NCBI RefSeq assembly: GCF_002939475.1
Contig: NZ_PKFQ01000001.1
Location: 4,833,001 to 4,897,000 of the forward strand
Length of the DNA stretch: 64,000 nt
Source of the DNA: Streptomyces cinnamoneus
GTDB lineage: Bacteria > Actinomycetota > Actinomycetes > Streptomycetales > Streptomycetaceae
Reading direction: 5' to 3'
Shown one piece after another: positions 24,962 through 32,231 of this stretch. The notes beneath the pieces were generated by a model. That model made no database searches and was not told the DNA's origin. It was given only the letters and a program-made list of their open reading frames with translations. Both the position numbers and the translations under genes were made by a program. The first letter of the stretch is position 1. Each line of letters starts with the position of its first letter.

Positions 24962-25306
24962 GTGGACCTCAAGACCGCCTCCGCCCTGCGCCGGCTCCGC
25001 CTGGTCTCCGCCCCGGAGGCCGTTTCCTTCCTGCTGCTGATGGTGTGCTCCGTGCTCAAGCGGACCACCGACTTCAACGCCGTGCCGGTGATGGGCGCCG
25101 TCCACGGCGTCCTCTTCATCATCTACGTGATCTTCTGGATCGACGCCTGGAACCAGACGAAGTGGGCTTTCAAGACCGCCGCCCTCTACTTCGTCCTCTC
25201 CGTCCTGCCCTTCGGCGGCTTCTTCGCCGAGCGCATGCTGCGCCGTGAGGCCGAGGCGACCCTGATCGCCGCCCGCGCCCGCAAGGAGGGTGTGGTCAAC
25301 GCATGA
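24962..25306 (+). CDS. DUF3817 small membrane protein
   Basis: 114 aa with three predicted membrane helices and the DUF3817 pattern: LRLVSAPEAVSFLLLMVCS, a central VMGAVHGVLFIIYVIFW with the conserved H-G pair, and a LPFGGFFAERML end. GTG start at 24962 with AAGG upstream. The stop overlaps the next gene as ATGA, so the two are coupled. A paralogue lies at 26310. Function unknown; the family is common in actinobacteria. Confidence 0.85.
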   Translation: MDLKTASALRRLRLVSAPEAVSFLLLMVCSVLKRTTDFNAVPVMGAVHGVLFIIYVIFWIDAWNQTKWAFKTAALYFVLSVLPFGGFFAERMLRREAEATLIAARARKEGVVNA

Positions 25307-25611
25307 TCGTCGCCTTCTCGGTCTCCCCGATCGGCGTCGGGGAGGACGTCGGCAGCTACGTGGCCGACGCGGTGCGCGTCGTGCGCGAGTCCGGCCTGCC
25401 GAACCGCACCGACGCGATGTTCACCTCCGTCGAGGGCGAGTGGGACGAGGTCATGGACGTCGTCAAGCGTGCCGTCGCCGCCGTCGAGGCCCGCTGCGGC
25501 CGGGTCTCCCTGGTGCTGAAGGCCGACATCCGCGCGGGCGTCACCGACGGGCTGACCTCCAAGGTCGCGACGGTCGAGCGCTACCTGGAAGAGGGCGCCG
25601 GGCAGGCGTAG
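25303..25611 (+). CDS. MTH1187 family (DUF77) thiamine-binding protein
   Basis: 102 aa ferredoxin-like fold protein of the MTH1187/YkoF-related family, proposed to bind thiamine or related ligands as a tetramer. The start MIVAFSVSPIGVGEDVGSYVADAVRVVRESG matches the family, and FTSVEGEWDEVMDVV and RVSLVLKADIRAG follow in order. Overlaps the DUF3817 gene by 4 bases. There is no thiamine transporter or TPP riboswitch nearby, so actual ligand and role are open. Confidence 0.85.
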   Translation: MIVAFSVSPIGVGEDVGSYVADAVRVVRESGLPNRTDAMFTSVEGEWDEVMDVVKRAVAAVEARCGRVSLVLKADIRAGVTDGLTSKVATVERYLEEGAGQA

Positions 25612-25677
25612 GGCGTCGTCGCGTCCGTTATCCGAGATGCCGGGGGCCGTGGTGGGGCGGCCCGGTAGGCTCGACGC

Positions 25678-26232
25678 GTGCCGAAGCCCCTCAGCCTCCC
25701 GTTCGACCCCATCGCCCGCGCCGACGAGCTCTGGAAGCAGCGCTGGGGCTCCGTGCCGGCCATGGCCGCGATCACTTCGATCATGCGGGCCCAGCAGATC
25801 CTGCTCGGCCAGGTCGACGCGGTCGTGAAGCCCTACGGGCTCACCTTCGCGCGCTACGAGGCCCTGGTGCTGCTGACCTTCTCCCGGGCGGGCGAGCTGC
25901 CGATGTCGAAGATCGGCGAGCGTCTGATGGTGCACCCCACCTCGGTGACCAACACCGTGGACCGCCTGGTCACCGCGGGCCTGGTGGCCAAGCGGCCCAA
26001 CCCCAACGACGGGCGCGGCACCCTCGCCTCGATCACCGACAAGGGCCGCGAGGTCGTGGAGTCGGCCACGCGCGACCTGATGGCGATGGACTTCGGCCTC
26101 GGGGTGTACGACGCCGAGGAGTGCGGGGAGATCTTCCGCATGTTGCGGCCGCTGCGGGTGGCGGCGGAGGACTTCGCCGACGAGCGGGACGAGCAGGGCG
26201 AGCCGGCCGGGCGGGACCGGGCGGACGCGTAG
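25678..26232 (+). CDS. MarR-family transcriptional regulator
   Basis: 184 aa. The winged helix is at about 70-125 (LPMSKIGERLMVHPTSVTNTVDRL, wing KRPNPNDGRGTLASIT), with long N-terminal helices including EALVLLTFSRAG. GTG start at 25678. The DUF3817-DUF77 operon lies 66 bases upstream and DUF3817 copy two 77 bases downstream, so it sits between two DUF3817 genes; the group may form one regulon. No Cys switch is evident. Ligand unknown. Confidence 0.88.
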   Translation: MPKPLSLPFDPIARADELWKQRWGSVPAMAAITSIMRAQQILLGQVDAVVKPYGLTFARYEALVLLTFSRAGELPMSKIGERLMVHPTSVTNTVDRLVTAGLVAKRPNPNDGRGTLASITDKGREVVESATRDLMAMDFGLGVYDAEECGEIFRMLRPLRVAAEDFADERDEQGEPAGRDRADA

Positions 26233-26309
26233 CCGGGCGGGCGACACGGCGGGCAACTCCAGGGCGGGGCGGCGAAGATCGCCCCGGATCGTGCCGTTAC
26301 GCTCGACGC

Positions 26310-26642
26310 ATGAAACAAAGCGTGCTGACCCGCTACCGCGCCATGGCCTACGTCACGGGTGTGCTGCTCCTCCTCCTGACGATCGGCATGATCGCCAAAT
26401 ACGGGCTGGACATGGACGTCTCGGGTCCGGTCCGCGTCATCGCCATCGCGCACGGCTGGCTGTTCGTCGTGTACCTGGTCTTCGCCTTCGACATGGCCTC
26501 CAAGGCCAAGTGGCCGTTCGGCCGGCTGGTGTGGACGCTGGTCGCGGGCACGATCCCACTGGCCGCGTTCTTCGTCGAGCGCAAGGCCACGCGTGACCTG
26601 GAGCCGCTGGTCGCGGCTCAGGCCGGCCCCGTGCGGGCCTGA
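26310..26642 (+). CDS. DUF3817 small membrane protein, second copy
   Basis: 110 aa with three membrane helices, starting MKQSVLTRYRAMAYVTGVLLLLLTI. It shares the AIAHGWLFVVYLVFAFDMASKAKWPFGRL and IPLAAFFVERK segments with the copy at 24962, including the conserved His-Gly. Start ATG 26310 follows GCTCGACGC, with no strong ribosome binding site, so leaderless translation is possible. It ends at a strong terminator before icmA. Confidence 0.85.
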   Translation: MKQSVLTRYRAMAYVTGVLLLLLTIGMIAKYGLDMDVSGPVRVIAIAHGWLFVVYLVFAFDMASKAKWPFGRLVWTLVAGTIPLAAFFVERKATRDLEPLVAAQAGPVRA

Positions 26643-26660
26643 CGCCACCGCGACACCCCG

Positions 26661-26687
26661 CCCCGGACACCCCCCTTGTGTCCGGGG
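26661..26687 (+). terminator. Terminator before icmA
   Basis: Perfect 10-bp stem, CCCCGGACAC/GTGTCCGGGG, with a 7-base loop, 18 bases after the DUF3817 stop. Confidence 0.8.
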
Positions 26688-26699
26688 CTCTCTTGCGCG

Positions 26700-26729
26700 A
26701 AAATTTAGTAGGACGTCCTAGTAAATTTT
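26700..26729. promoter_or_regulatory. AT-rich palindromic operator upstream of icmA
   Basis: A 30-bp near-perfect palindrome with core TAGGACGTCCTA and outer arms AAAATTT/AAATTTT, broken only at one symmetric base pair in each arm. It lies 44 bases before the icmA start. In GC-rich DNA this A/T-rich symmetry is conspicuous and probably binds a dimeric regulator controlling icmA; the regulator is not identified. Confidence 0.6.
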
Positions 26730-26773
26730 CTTCTCGCTTGGCGCGGGGACCCGACAGAGGCGGACGGCACCAC

Positions 26774-28474
26774 ATGGACGCAAGTGCGATCGAGGCGGGA
26801 CGCAGCCGCTGGCAGGCCCGGTTCGACAAGGCCCGCAAGCGCGACGCCGACTTCACCACGCTCTCGGGCGACGACGTCGAGCCGGTCTACGGCCCCCGCG
26901 AGGGGGACACGTACGCGGGTTTCGAGCGCATCGGCTGGCCCGGCGAGTACCCCTTCACGCGCGGGCTGTACGCGACCGGCTACCGCGGCCGCACCTGGAC
27001 GATCCGGCAGTTCGCCGGCTTCGGCAACGCCGAGCAGACCAACGAGCGCTACAAGATGATCCTCGCCAACGGTGGGGGCGGCCTCTCGGTGGCCTTCGAC
27101 ATGCCCACCCTCATGGGCCGCGACTCCGACGACCCGCGCTCCCTGGGCGAGGTCGGCCACTGCGGCGTCGCCATCGACTCCGCCGCCGACATGGAGATCC
27201 TCTTCAAGGACATCCCGCTCGGCGACGTCACCACGTCCATGACCATCAGCGGCCCGGCCGTCCCGGCCTTCTGCATGTACCTCGTGGCCGCCGAGCGCCA
27301 GGGCGTCGACACGTCGGTGCTCAACGGCACCCTGCAGACGGACATCTTCAAGGAGTACATCGCGCAGAAGGAGTGGCTCTTCCAGCCCGAGCCCCACCTG
27401 CGCCTGATCGGCGACCTGATGGAGCACTGCGCGCGTTCCATCCCCGCCTACAAGCCGCTGTCCGTCTCCGGCTACCACATCCGTGAGGCGGGGGCGACGG
27501 CCGCGCAGGAGCTCGCCTACACCCTCGCGGACGGCTTCGGCTACGTGGAGCTGGGCCTCTCCCGCGGCCTGGACGTCGACGTCTTCGCGCCCGGCCTGTC
27601 GTTCTTCTTCGACGCGCACGTCGACTTCTTCGAGGAGATCGCCAAGTTCCGCGCCGCCCGCCGCATCTGGGCCCGCTGGATGAAGGAGGTCTACGGCGCG
27701 AAGACCGACAAGGCCCAGTGGCTGCGCTTCCACACCCAGACCGCGGGCGTCTCGCTGACCGCCCAGCAGCCGTACAACAACGTCGTCCGCACGGCCGTGG
27801 AGGCGCTGGCCGCCGTGCTCGGCGGCACCAACTCCCTGCACACCAACGCCCTCGACGAGACCCTCGCCCTGCCCAGCGAGCAGGCCGCCGAGATCGCGCT
27901 GCGCACCCAGCAGGTGCTGATGGAGGAGACGGGCGTGGCCAACGTCGCCGACCCGCTGGGCGGCTCCTGGTACGTCGAACAGCTCACCGACCGCATCGAG
28001 GCCGACGCCGAGAAGATCTTCGAGCAGATCAAGGAGCGCGGCCTGCGGGCGCACCCCGACGGGAAGCACCCCATCGGGCCCATCACGTCCGGCATCCTGC
28101 GCGGCATCGAGGACGGCTGGTTCACGGGCGAGATCGCCGAGAGCGCCTTCCGCTACCAGCAGGCCCTGGAGAAGGGCGCCAAGCGTGTCGTCGGCGTCAA
28201 CTGCCACGACGGCTCGGTCACCGGCGACCTGGAGATCCTGCGCGTCAGCCACGAGGTGGAGCGCGAGCAGGTCCGCGTCCTCGCCGACCGCAAGGCCGAG
28301 CGCGACGACGCGAAGGTCCGCGCCTCCCTCGACGCCATGCTGGCCGCCGCCCGCGACGGCTCGAACATGATCGGCCCCATGCTGGAGGCGGTACGGGCCG
28401 AAGCCACGCTGGGTGAGATCTGCGGCGTCCTGCGGGACGAGTGGGGGACGTACACGGAGCCGCCGGGCTTCTGA
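26774..28474 (+). CDS. icmA: Isobutyryl-CoA mutase, large subunit IcmA
   Basis: Adenosylcobalamin-dependent interconversion of isobutyryl-CoA and n-butyryl-CoA; with small subunit IcmB it joins valine catabolism to fatty acid and polyketide precursors. From the ATG at 26774 the protein is 566 aa, the length known for Streptomyces IcmA. Substrate-defining residues agree with IcmA and not methylmalonyl-CoA mutase: Phe80 in IRQFAGF (Tyr in MCM) and Gln198 in EYIAQKE (Arg in MCM). The TIM-barrel catalytic domain fills the chain and there is no C-terminal B12-binding domain, as expected; IcmB is not in the window. A longer frame from 26678 would cover the palindrome and is rejected. MeaB (21018) may assist it. 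Confidence 0.95.
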   Translation: MDASAIEAGRSRWQARFDKARKRDADFTTLSGDDVEPVYGPREGDTYAGFERIGWPGEYPFTRGLYATGYRGRTWTIRQFAGFGNAEQTNERYKMILANGGGGLSVAFDMPTLMGRDSDDPRSLGEVGHCGVAIDSAADMEILFKDIPLGDVTTSMTISGPAVPAFCMYLVAAERQGVDTSVLNGTLQTDIFKEYIAQKEWLFQPEPHLRLIGDLMEHCARSIPAYKPLSVSGYHIREAGATAAQELAYTLADGFGYVELGLSRGLDVDVFAPGLSFFFDAHVDFFEEIAKFRAARRIWARWMKEVYGAKTDKAQWLRFHTQTAGVSLTAQQPYNNVVRTAVEALAAVLGGTNSLHTNALDETLALPSEQAAEIALRTQQVLMEETGVANVADPLGGSWYVEQLTDRIEADAEKIFEQIKERGLRAHPDGKHPIGPITSGILRGIEDGWFTGEIAESAFRYQQALEKGAKRVVGVNCHDGSVTGDLEILRVSHEVEREQVRVLADRKAERDDAKVRASLDAMLAAARDGSNMIGPMLEAVRAEATLGEICGVLRDEWGTYTEPPGF

Positions 28475-28480
28475 CGCCCC

Positions 28481-28542
28481 GCGCTCAGACGGACGAACCG
28501 GTCGCGCGGGATCCCGCGCGACCGGTTCGTCCGTCTGAGCGC
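28481..28542. terminator. 62-bp perfect palindrome, bidirectional terminator
   Basis: Two 31-base arms with no spacer match perfectly, lying 6 bases after the icmA stop and 25 bases before the TetR stop. As RNA it forms a very stable hairpin from either strand. Confidence 0.9.
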
Positions 28543-28567
28543 CACGTCCCGCCCCGGGGCCGCGCGC

Positions 28568-29242
28568 CTACGCGTCCGGGGCCCGGCCCCCGGCGGCCCC
28601 GGGCACCGCCACCGCCGTCAGGCCCCCCACCAGCAGGGCCGTGAAGCCGCGTGCCCACTCCGCGTCCACCGGTTCCGCGCTGACCAGCGTGCGGTGGACG
28701 ACCGCGCCCGCGATGACGTCGAAGATCAGGTCCGCGGTGCGCGCGGCGGCCGCGCCGTCCTCCTCGCGCGGCAGCTCGCCGCGCAGTTGCGCGCGTTCGC
28801 GGCCGAGCAGGACCAGGGACTTCTGACGGTCGACGATCGCGGAGCGGATGCGGTCGCGCAGGGCGTCGTCCCGGGTCGACTCCGCCACCACGGCCATCAG
28901 TGCCGTCTTCGTCTCCGGGCGTTCCAGCAGGGCCGCGAACTGGAGGACGACGCCCTCGACGTCCGCGTGCAGACTGCCGCGGTCCGGCAGTTCGAGGTGC
29001 TCGTCGAAGAGAGCCGCCACCGCGTCCACGACCAGCTCGTTCTTGCCCGCCCAGCGGCGGTAGAGGGTCGTCTTGGCCACGCCGGCGCGGGCCGCCACGT
29101 CCCCCAGGGTCAGCTTTCCCCAGCCGAGTTCGACCAGCGCCGCACGCGTCGCGGTGAGGATCGCGCGGTCGGCGTCCGCGCTGCGCGGCCGGCCCGTGCG
29201 GCTGGCGCCGGGGCGGCGCGCGGGGGAGGGGGCGGAGGTCAT
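28568..29242 (-). CDS. TetR-family transcriptional regulator
   Basis: 224 aa. The start at 29242 (MTSAPSPARR) skips an unsupported 20-codon extension. Helix-turn-helix at about 43-65 (KLTLGDVAARAGVAKTTLYRRWAGK), with a ligand-binding domain of the TetR_C type after it (FAALLERPETKTALMAVV). A basic disordered N-terminus (1-22) precedes the DNA-binding helix bundle. The 23-base perfect palindrome at 29336-29358, about 94 bases upstream, is a good candidate operator. Ligand and targets unknown; the divergent thioredoxin-like gene at 29494 is the only neighbour sharing the region. Confidence 0.88.
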   Translation of the reverse strand: MTSAPSPARRPGASRTGRPRSADADRAILTATRAALVELGWGKLTLGDVAARAGVAKTTLYRRWAGKNELVVDAVAALFDEHLELPDRGSLHADVEGVVLQFAALLERPETKTALMAVVAESTRDDALRDRIRSAIVDRQKSLVLLGRERAQLRGELPREEDGAAAARTADLIFDVIAGAVVHRTLVSAEPVDAEWARGFTALLVGGLTAVAVPGAAGGRAPDA

Positions 29243-29335
29243 GGCAGCGACCTTACCGCCGAGTAGGGCAAGAAGCGGGCCCGGGAATGTGAGCCAGATC
29301 ACCGGGCGTGCCGACCGCTGAAGCCGGGGATCCAG

Positions 29336-29358
29336 TTACGCTACGACTCGTAGCGTAA
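29336..29358. promoter_or_regulatory. TetR-type operator between tetR and thioredoxin gene
   Basis: Perfect inverted repeat with 10-base arms TTACGCTACG and CGTAGCGTAA around ACT. Half-site and size fit TetR-family binding. It sits in the divergent promoter region, likely autoregulatory. Confidence 0.65.
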
Positions 29359-29493
29359 GAGCGACAACCACGGACGCCTGGTGGGGACCCGGCGTCGACA
29401 GCGAACCGCTACAGGTTCAGGGTTTCACGGTACGGAATCACGCTGAGGGCGCACTTTTTCCGATCACCGGCGCTGAGGGGGGAGGATGGGCCC

Positions 29494-30459
29494 ATGCAGC
29501 CACGGAACATGTCCATGAGTGGAGTGGTCGACCTCGCCGCGGTGAAGGCGGCCGGGGAGGCGAAGCAGAAGGCCGAGCAGGCGCGGGCCGAAGCGGCGCG
29601 CCAGGGCGGCGTGCCGGGTGCCGGCGCGGGCCCCCTGGTCTTCGACGTCGACGAGGCGGGCTTCGAGCTCGACGTCCTGCAGCGCTCCGCCGAAGTGCCC
29701 GTCGTCATCGACTTCTGGGCCGACTGGTGCGAGCCCTGCAAGCAGCTCGGCCCGCTGCTGGAGCGGCTGGCCCAGGAGTACGCCGGCCGGTTCGTCCTCG
29801 CCAAGGTCGACGTCGAGGCCAATCAGCTGCTGTTCCAGCAGTTCGGCGTGCAGTCCATCCCGGCGGTCTTCGCGGTGGTGGCCGGGCAGGCCCTGCCACT
29901 CTTCCAGGGTGCCGCGCCCGAGGCGCAGGTCCGGCAGGTGCTGGACCAGCTCGTCGCGGTGGCCGAGCAGCGCTTCGGCATCGTCGGCGCCCCGGCCGGG
30001 GAGGGCGAGGGCGTCCCGGCGGCGCCGCAGGCTCCCGCGACCCCGTACGACTCCGCGCTGGGCGCCGCGCACGACGCGCTGGACGCCGGTGACCTGGGCG
30101 GCGCCGTCCGGGCCTACAAGAACGTGCTGTCCGACGACCCGGGCAACCCCGAGGCGAAGCTGGGCCTGGCCCAGGCCGAGCTGTTGCAGCGGGTCCAGGG
30201 CATGGACCCCCAGCAGGTCCGCAAGGCGGCCGCCGACGCGCCGGGCGACGCCCGGGCGCAGATCGCCGCGGCGGACCTGGATCTGGCCGGCGGTCACGTC
30301 CAGGACGCCTTCGGCCGGCTGATCGAGGCGGTGAAGCGGACCGCGGGCGAGGACCGCGACGCGGCCCGGGTTCGGCTGCTGGAGCTGTTCGAGGTCATCG
30401 GTCCCGACGACCCGCGGGTGACGGCCGCGCGCACCGCGCTGTCGCGCGCCCTGTTCTGA
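29494..30459 (+). CDS. Thioredoxin-domain protein with TPR-like C-terminus (CnoX/YbbN-like)
   Basis: 321 aa. The N-terminal 45 residues are Ala/Glu/Lys-rich, the thioredoxin fold spans about 48-165 with the intact redox motif WCEPC (Trp78, Cys79, Cys82) and a cis-Pro loop in VQSIPAVF, and a helical tetratricopeptide-like domain covers about 190-320. E. coli CnoX/YbbN has the same architecture but a degenerate active site; this one keeps both cysteines, so it can act as an oxidoreductase as well as a holdase chaperone. ATG 29494 is preceded by GGGGGAGGAT at good spacing; ATGs at 29509 and 29515 are alternatives. Confidence 0.9.
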   Translation: MQPRNMSMSGVVDLAAVKAAGEAKQKAEQARAEAARQGGVPGAGAGPLVFDVDEAGFELDVLQRSAEVPVVIDFWADWCEPCKQLGPLLERLAQEYAGRFVLAKVDVEANQLLFQQFGVQSIPAVFAVVAGQALPLFQGAAPEAQVRQVLDQLVAVAEQRFGIVGAPAGEGEGVPAAPQAPATPYDSALGAAHDALDAGDLGGAVRAYKNVLSDDPGNPEAKLGLAQAELLQRVQGMDPQQVRKAAADAPGDARAQIAAADLDLAGGHVQDAFGRLIEAVKRTAGEDRDAARVRLLELFEVIGPDDPRVTAARTALSRALF

Positions 30460-31047
30460 GGCGCCCCCGCACGGAACCTCATCCCTCCTGTGTCCCAGGG
30501 GACACAGGGCCTCACTTTGCCAAATCTTGGTAAACGGGGCATCGGTTACTGCGAGTAAGAAGAACCCGGACCTTCGTCCGGGTTCTTCGCTTTTTCCCCC
30601 CTCGTGTCCGGACACGCTCCGGTGCTCCTCGGCGGTCCGGCGATGCGGACCGGACTCCCTTCGGTTATCCGCCCGTTACTCGCCAGTAATCAACCTCTTG
30701 TGCCCCGGCCGCGAATGCACCACGATCGGCCGCACGCTCGGTCCATCCCCGCGCCCGGCATCCGGTCGGCGCGCGGGTTCGTGGGTCCCCACCGAGCAGC
30801 CGGTGCGGCGACAGCCGGGCCGGCTCCCGGGGCAGGGGGGTCTCCGCCGAGGCGGAGCCTGCCCCCGAGGCCGTGTGAGCGCACGGTCAGTGGTTGTCGC
30901 TCGGGGGTGAACGCCGGTGTGTATCGGGCGCGGTTGGCGCCGTCTCACGCGACGGCGCTCTTCTTCCCGAGGACGTAGCTCTTCTCCCATTCCGGGCACG
31001 GGCGCACAGCGCGTGCCGGGGGTGTACGTCCGAGAAGGAGGAAAGTC
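30460..31047. other. 588-base gene-free region with hairpins and TTACT repeats
   Basis: No supported gene. Contents: a CCTGTGTCCC/GGGACACAGG hairpin (30487-30508), a TTACT-N3-AGTAA repeat (30546-30558) abutting an intrinsic terminator (30559-30596), a second TTACT-N4-AGTAA repeat (30676-30689), and a GGAGAAGGAGG-like purine stretch before the secreted-protein gene. The promoter of the 31048 operon is expected on the right. Confidence 0.5.
30559..30596 (+). terminator. Intrinsic terminator with T-run
   Basis: 13-bp perfect stem (30559-30571 with 30576-30588, loop CTTC) followed by GCTTTTTT-like tract. This is a classical rho-independent terminator, rare in form for Streptomyces, 100 bases after the thioredoxin-like gene. 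Confidence 0.85.
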
Positions 31048-31677
31048 GTGAAGTCCCAGACTCGTGGTGGGACCAGATGGCGGCGGTTCGCCGTCGTCAT
31101 GGTGCCGAGCGTCGCGGCAACGGCCGCGATAGGCGTGGCCCTCGCGCAGGGCGCGCTGGCGGCGTCGTTCAGTGTGTCGGGCCAGCAGTTCCAGGTGACG
31201 GCCAAGCGGCTGCACGGCAAGGGGTTCGTGCAGTACGGCGCGAACGACGTCACCAAGAACGGGAACAAGCCCGTCGCGGTCGTCGGCATCAACGAGGCGG
31301 AGATCACCAACCTCTGCCAGGCGGTGACCATCCCGACGCCGTTCGGCGACGTGTCGATGAAGCTGACGGCCGGCGAGGGCGGCAAGCAGGTGGAGGCGAC
31401 GAAGCTCTTCATCGACGCCGACGACCTCTCGGCCAACGCCACGTTCACCAACGTGGACATCGGTGTGGCGGTCGATGCCACGAACAAGGGGCCGGGCCCC
31501 GCCACGCCGGGCAAGGACGGCCGCGGTGCGTACGTACCGGGTTCGTTCGCGCAGCAGGCGGACGAGGTGGAGTTCACCGACGTCAACCAGCGCGCCTGGG
31601 CGACCTCGGCGGGTACGTTCACCCTTCCCGGTCTCCACATGGGCGTCAGCATGGGTGCCGCCAAGTGCCCCAACTGA
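31048..31677 (+). CDS. DUF6230-type secreted/membrane-linked protein
   Basis: 209 aa. Signal-type N-terminus: basic residues then a hydrophobic stretch (about 14-38, FAVVMVPSVAATAAIGVALAQGALA) with a plausible cleavage site before ASFSVSG. The mature part is beta-rich without membrane segments and has two cysteines (in TNLCQAV and near the end, AAKCPN) that may form a disulfide. Such proteins are recalled as DUF6230 and occur before DUF6114 genes in Streptomyces. GTG start at 31048 with a strong AAGGAGG site. First gene of a three-gene operon running to 33543; function unknown. Confidence 0.8.
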   Translation: MKSQTRGGTRWRRFAVVMVPSVAATAAIGVALAQGALAASFSVSGQQFQVTAKRLHGKGFVQYGANDVTKNGNKPVAVVGINEAEITNLCQAVTIPTPFGDVSMKLTAGEGGKQVEATKLFIDADDLSANATFTNVDIGVAVDATNKGPGPATPGKDGRGAYVPGSFAQQADEVEFTDVNQRAWATSAGTFTLPGLHMGVSMGAAKCPN

Positions 31678-31781
31678 CGCGCTGAACGGACGGGTGCGGG
31701 GCGGCGGGCCGTCCTCCCGTGCCCGTACGTCCCCGCCGCAGCACGCGTCACCGATTCGCCAGTCCCGAGGAGCTGTACACC

Positions 31782-32231
31782 ATGAGCGCCGACACGCGAC
31801 CACGGCTGTTCGACACTCTCGGCCGTACCCGCAGTTCATTCTGGGACTGGCGGGGCCGACGGCCTTTCTGGGGCGGGTTGTTGTGCATCCTGGCCGGCGT
31901 CCCGATCATGTACATCCCGTACCAGACCATGACGCTGGGCGACCTGCACATCCGCCTGGCCACCACGGCCGGAGCCGGCTCGCTGATCATCGGCGTGCTG
32001 CTGATCGTGCTCGGCCTGACCATGTGGTTCCAGCCGCAGTCGCGGGTCTTCGCGGGGGTCGCCGCGATCCTGCTCGCCCTGGTCTCACTGGTCGTCTCGA
32101 ACTTCGGGGCGTTCCTGGTCGGCTTCCTGCTCGCCCTCGTCGGCGGTGGCCTGGGGGTGTCCTGGATGCCGGGCAAGCCGCTGCCCGAAGCACCCGCTGA
32201 GAAGACCGCCGGGAGCCCCAGTGCCGACTGA
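31782..32231 (+). CDS. DUF6114 membrane protein
   Basis: 149 aa integral membrane protein with about four helices: GGLLCILAGVPIMYIPYQT, AGAGSLIIGVLLIVLGLTMW, VFAGVAAILLALVSLVVSNF and FLVGFLLALVGGGLGVSW. The WRGRRPFWGG start before the first helix is characteristic of the DUF6114 group. ATG 31782 has GAGGAG upstream. It follows the DUF6230 gene by 104 bases, and its last 11 bases overlap the next gene. It may be the membrane anchor of a surface complex built by this operon; that is inference. Confidence 0.8.
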   Translation: MSADTRPRLFDTLGRTRSSFWDWRGRRPFWGGLLCILAGVPIMYIPYQTMTLGDLHIRLATTAGAGSLIIGVLLIVLGLTMWFQPQSRVFAGVAAILLALVSLVVSNFGAFLVGFLLALVGGGLGVSWMPGKPLPEAPAEKTAGSPSAD

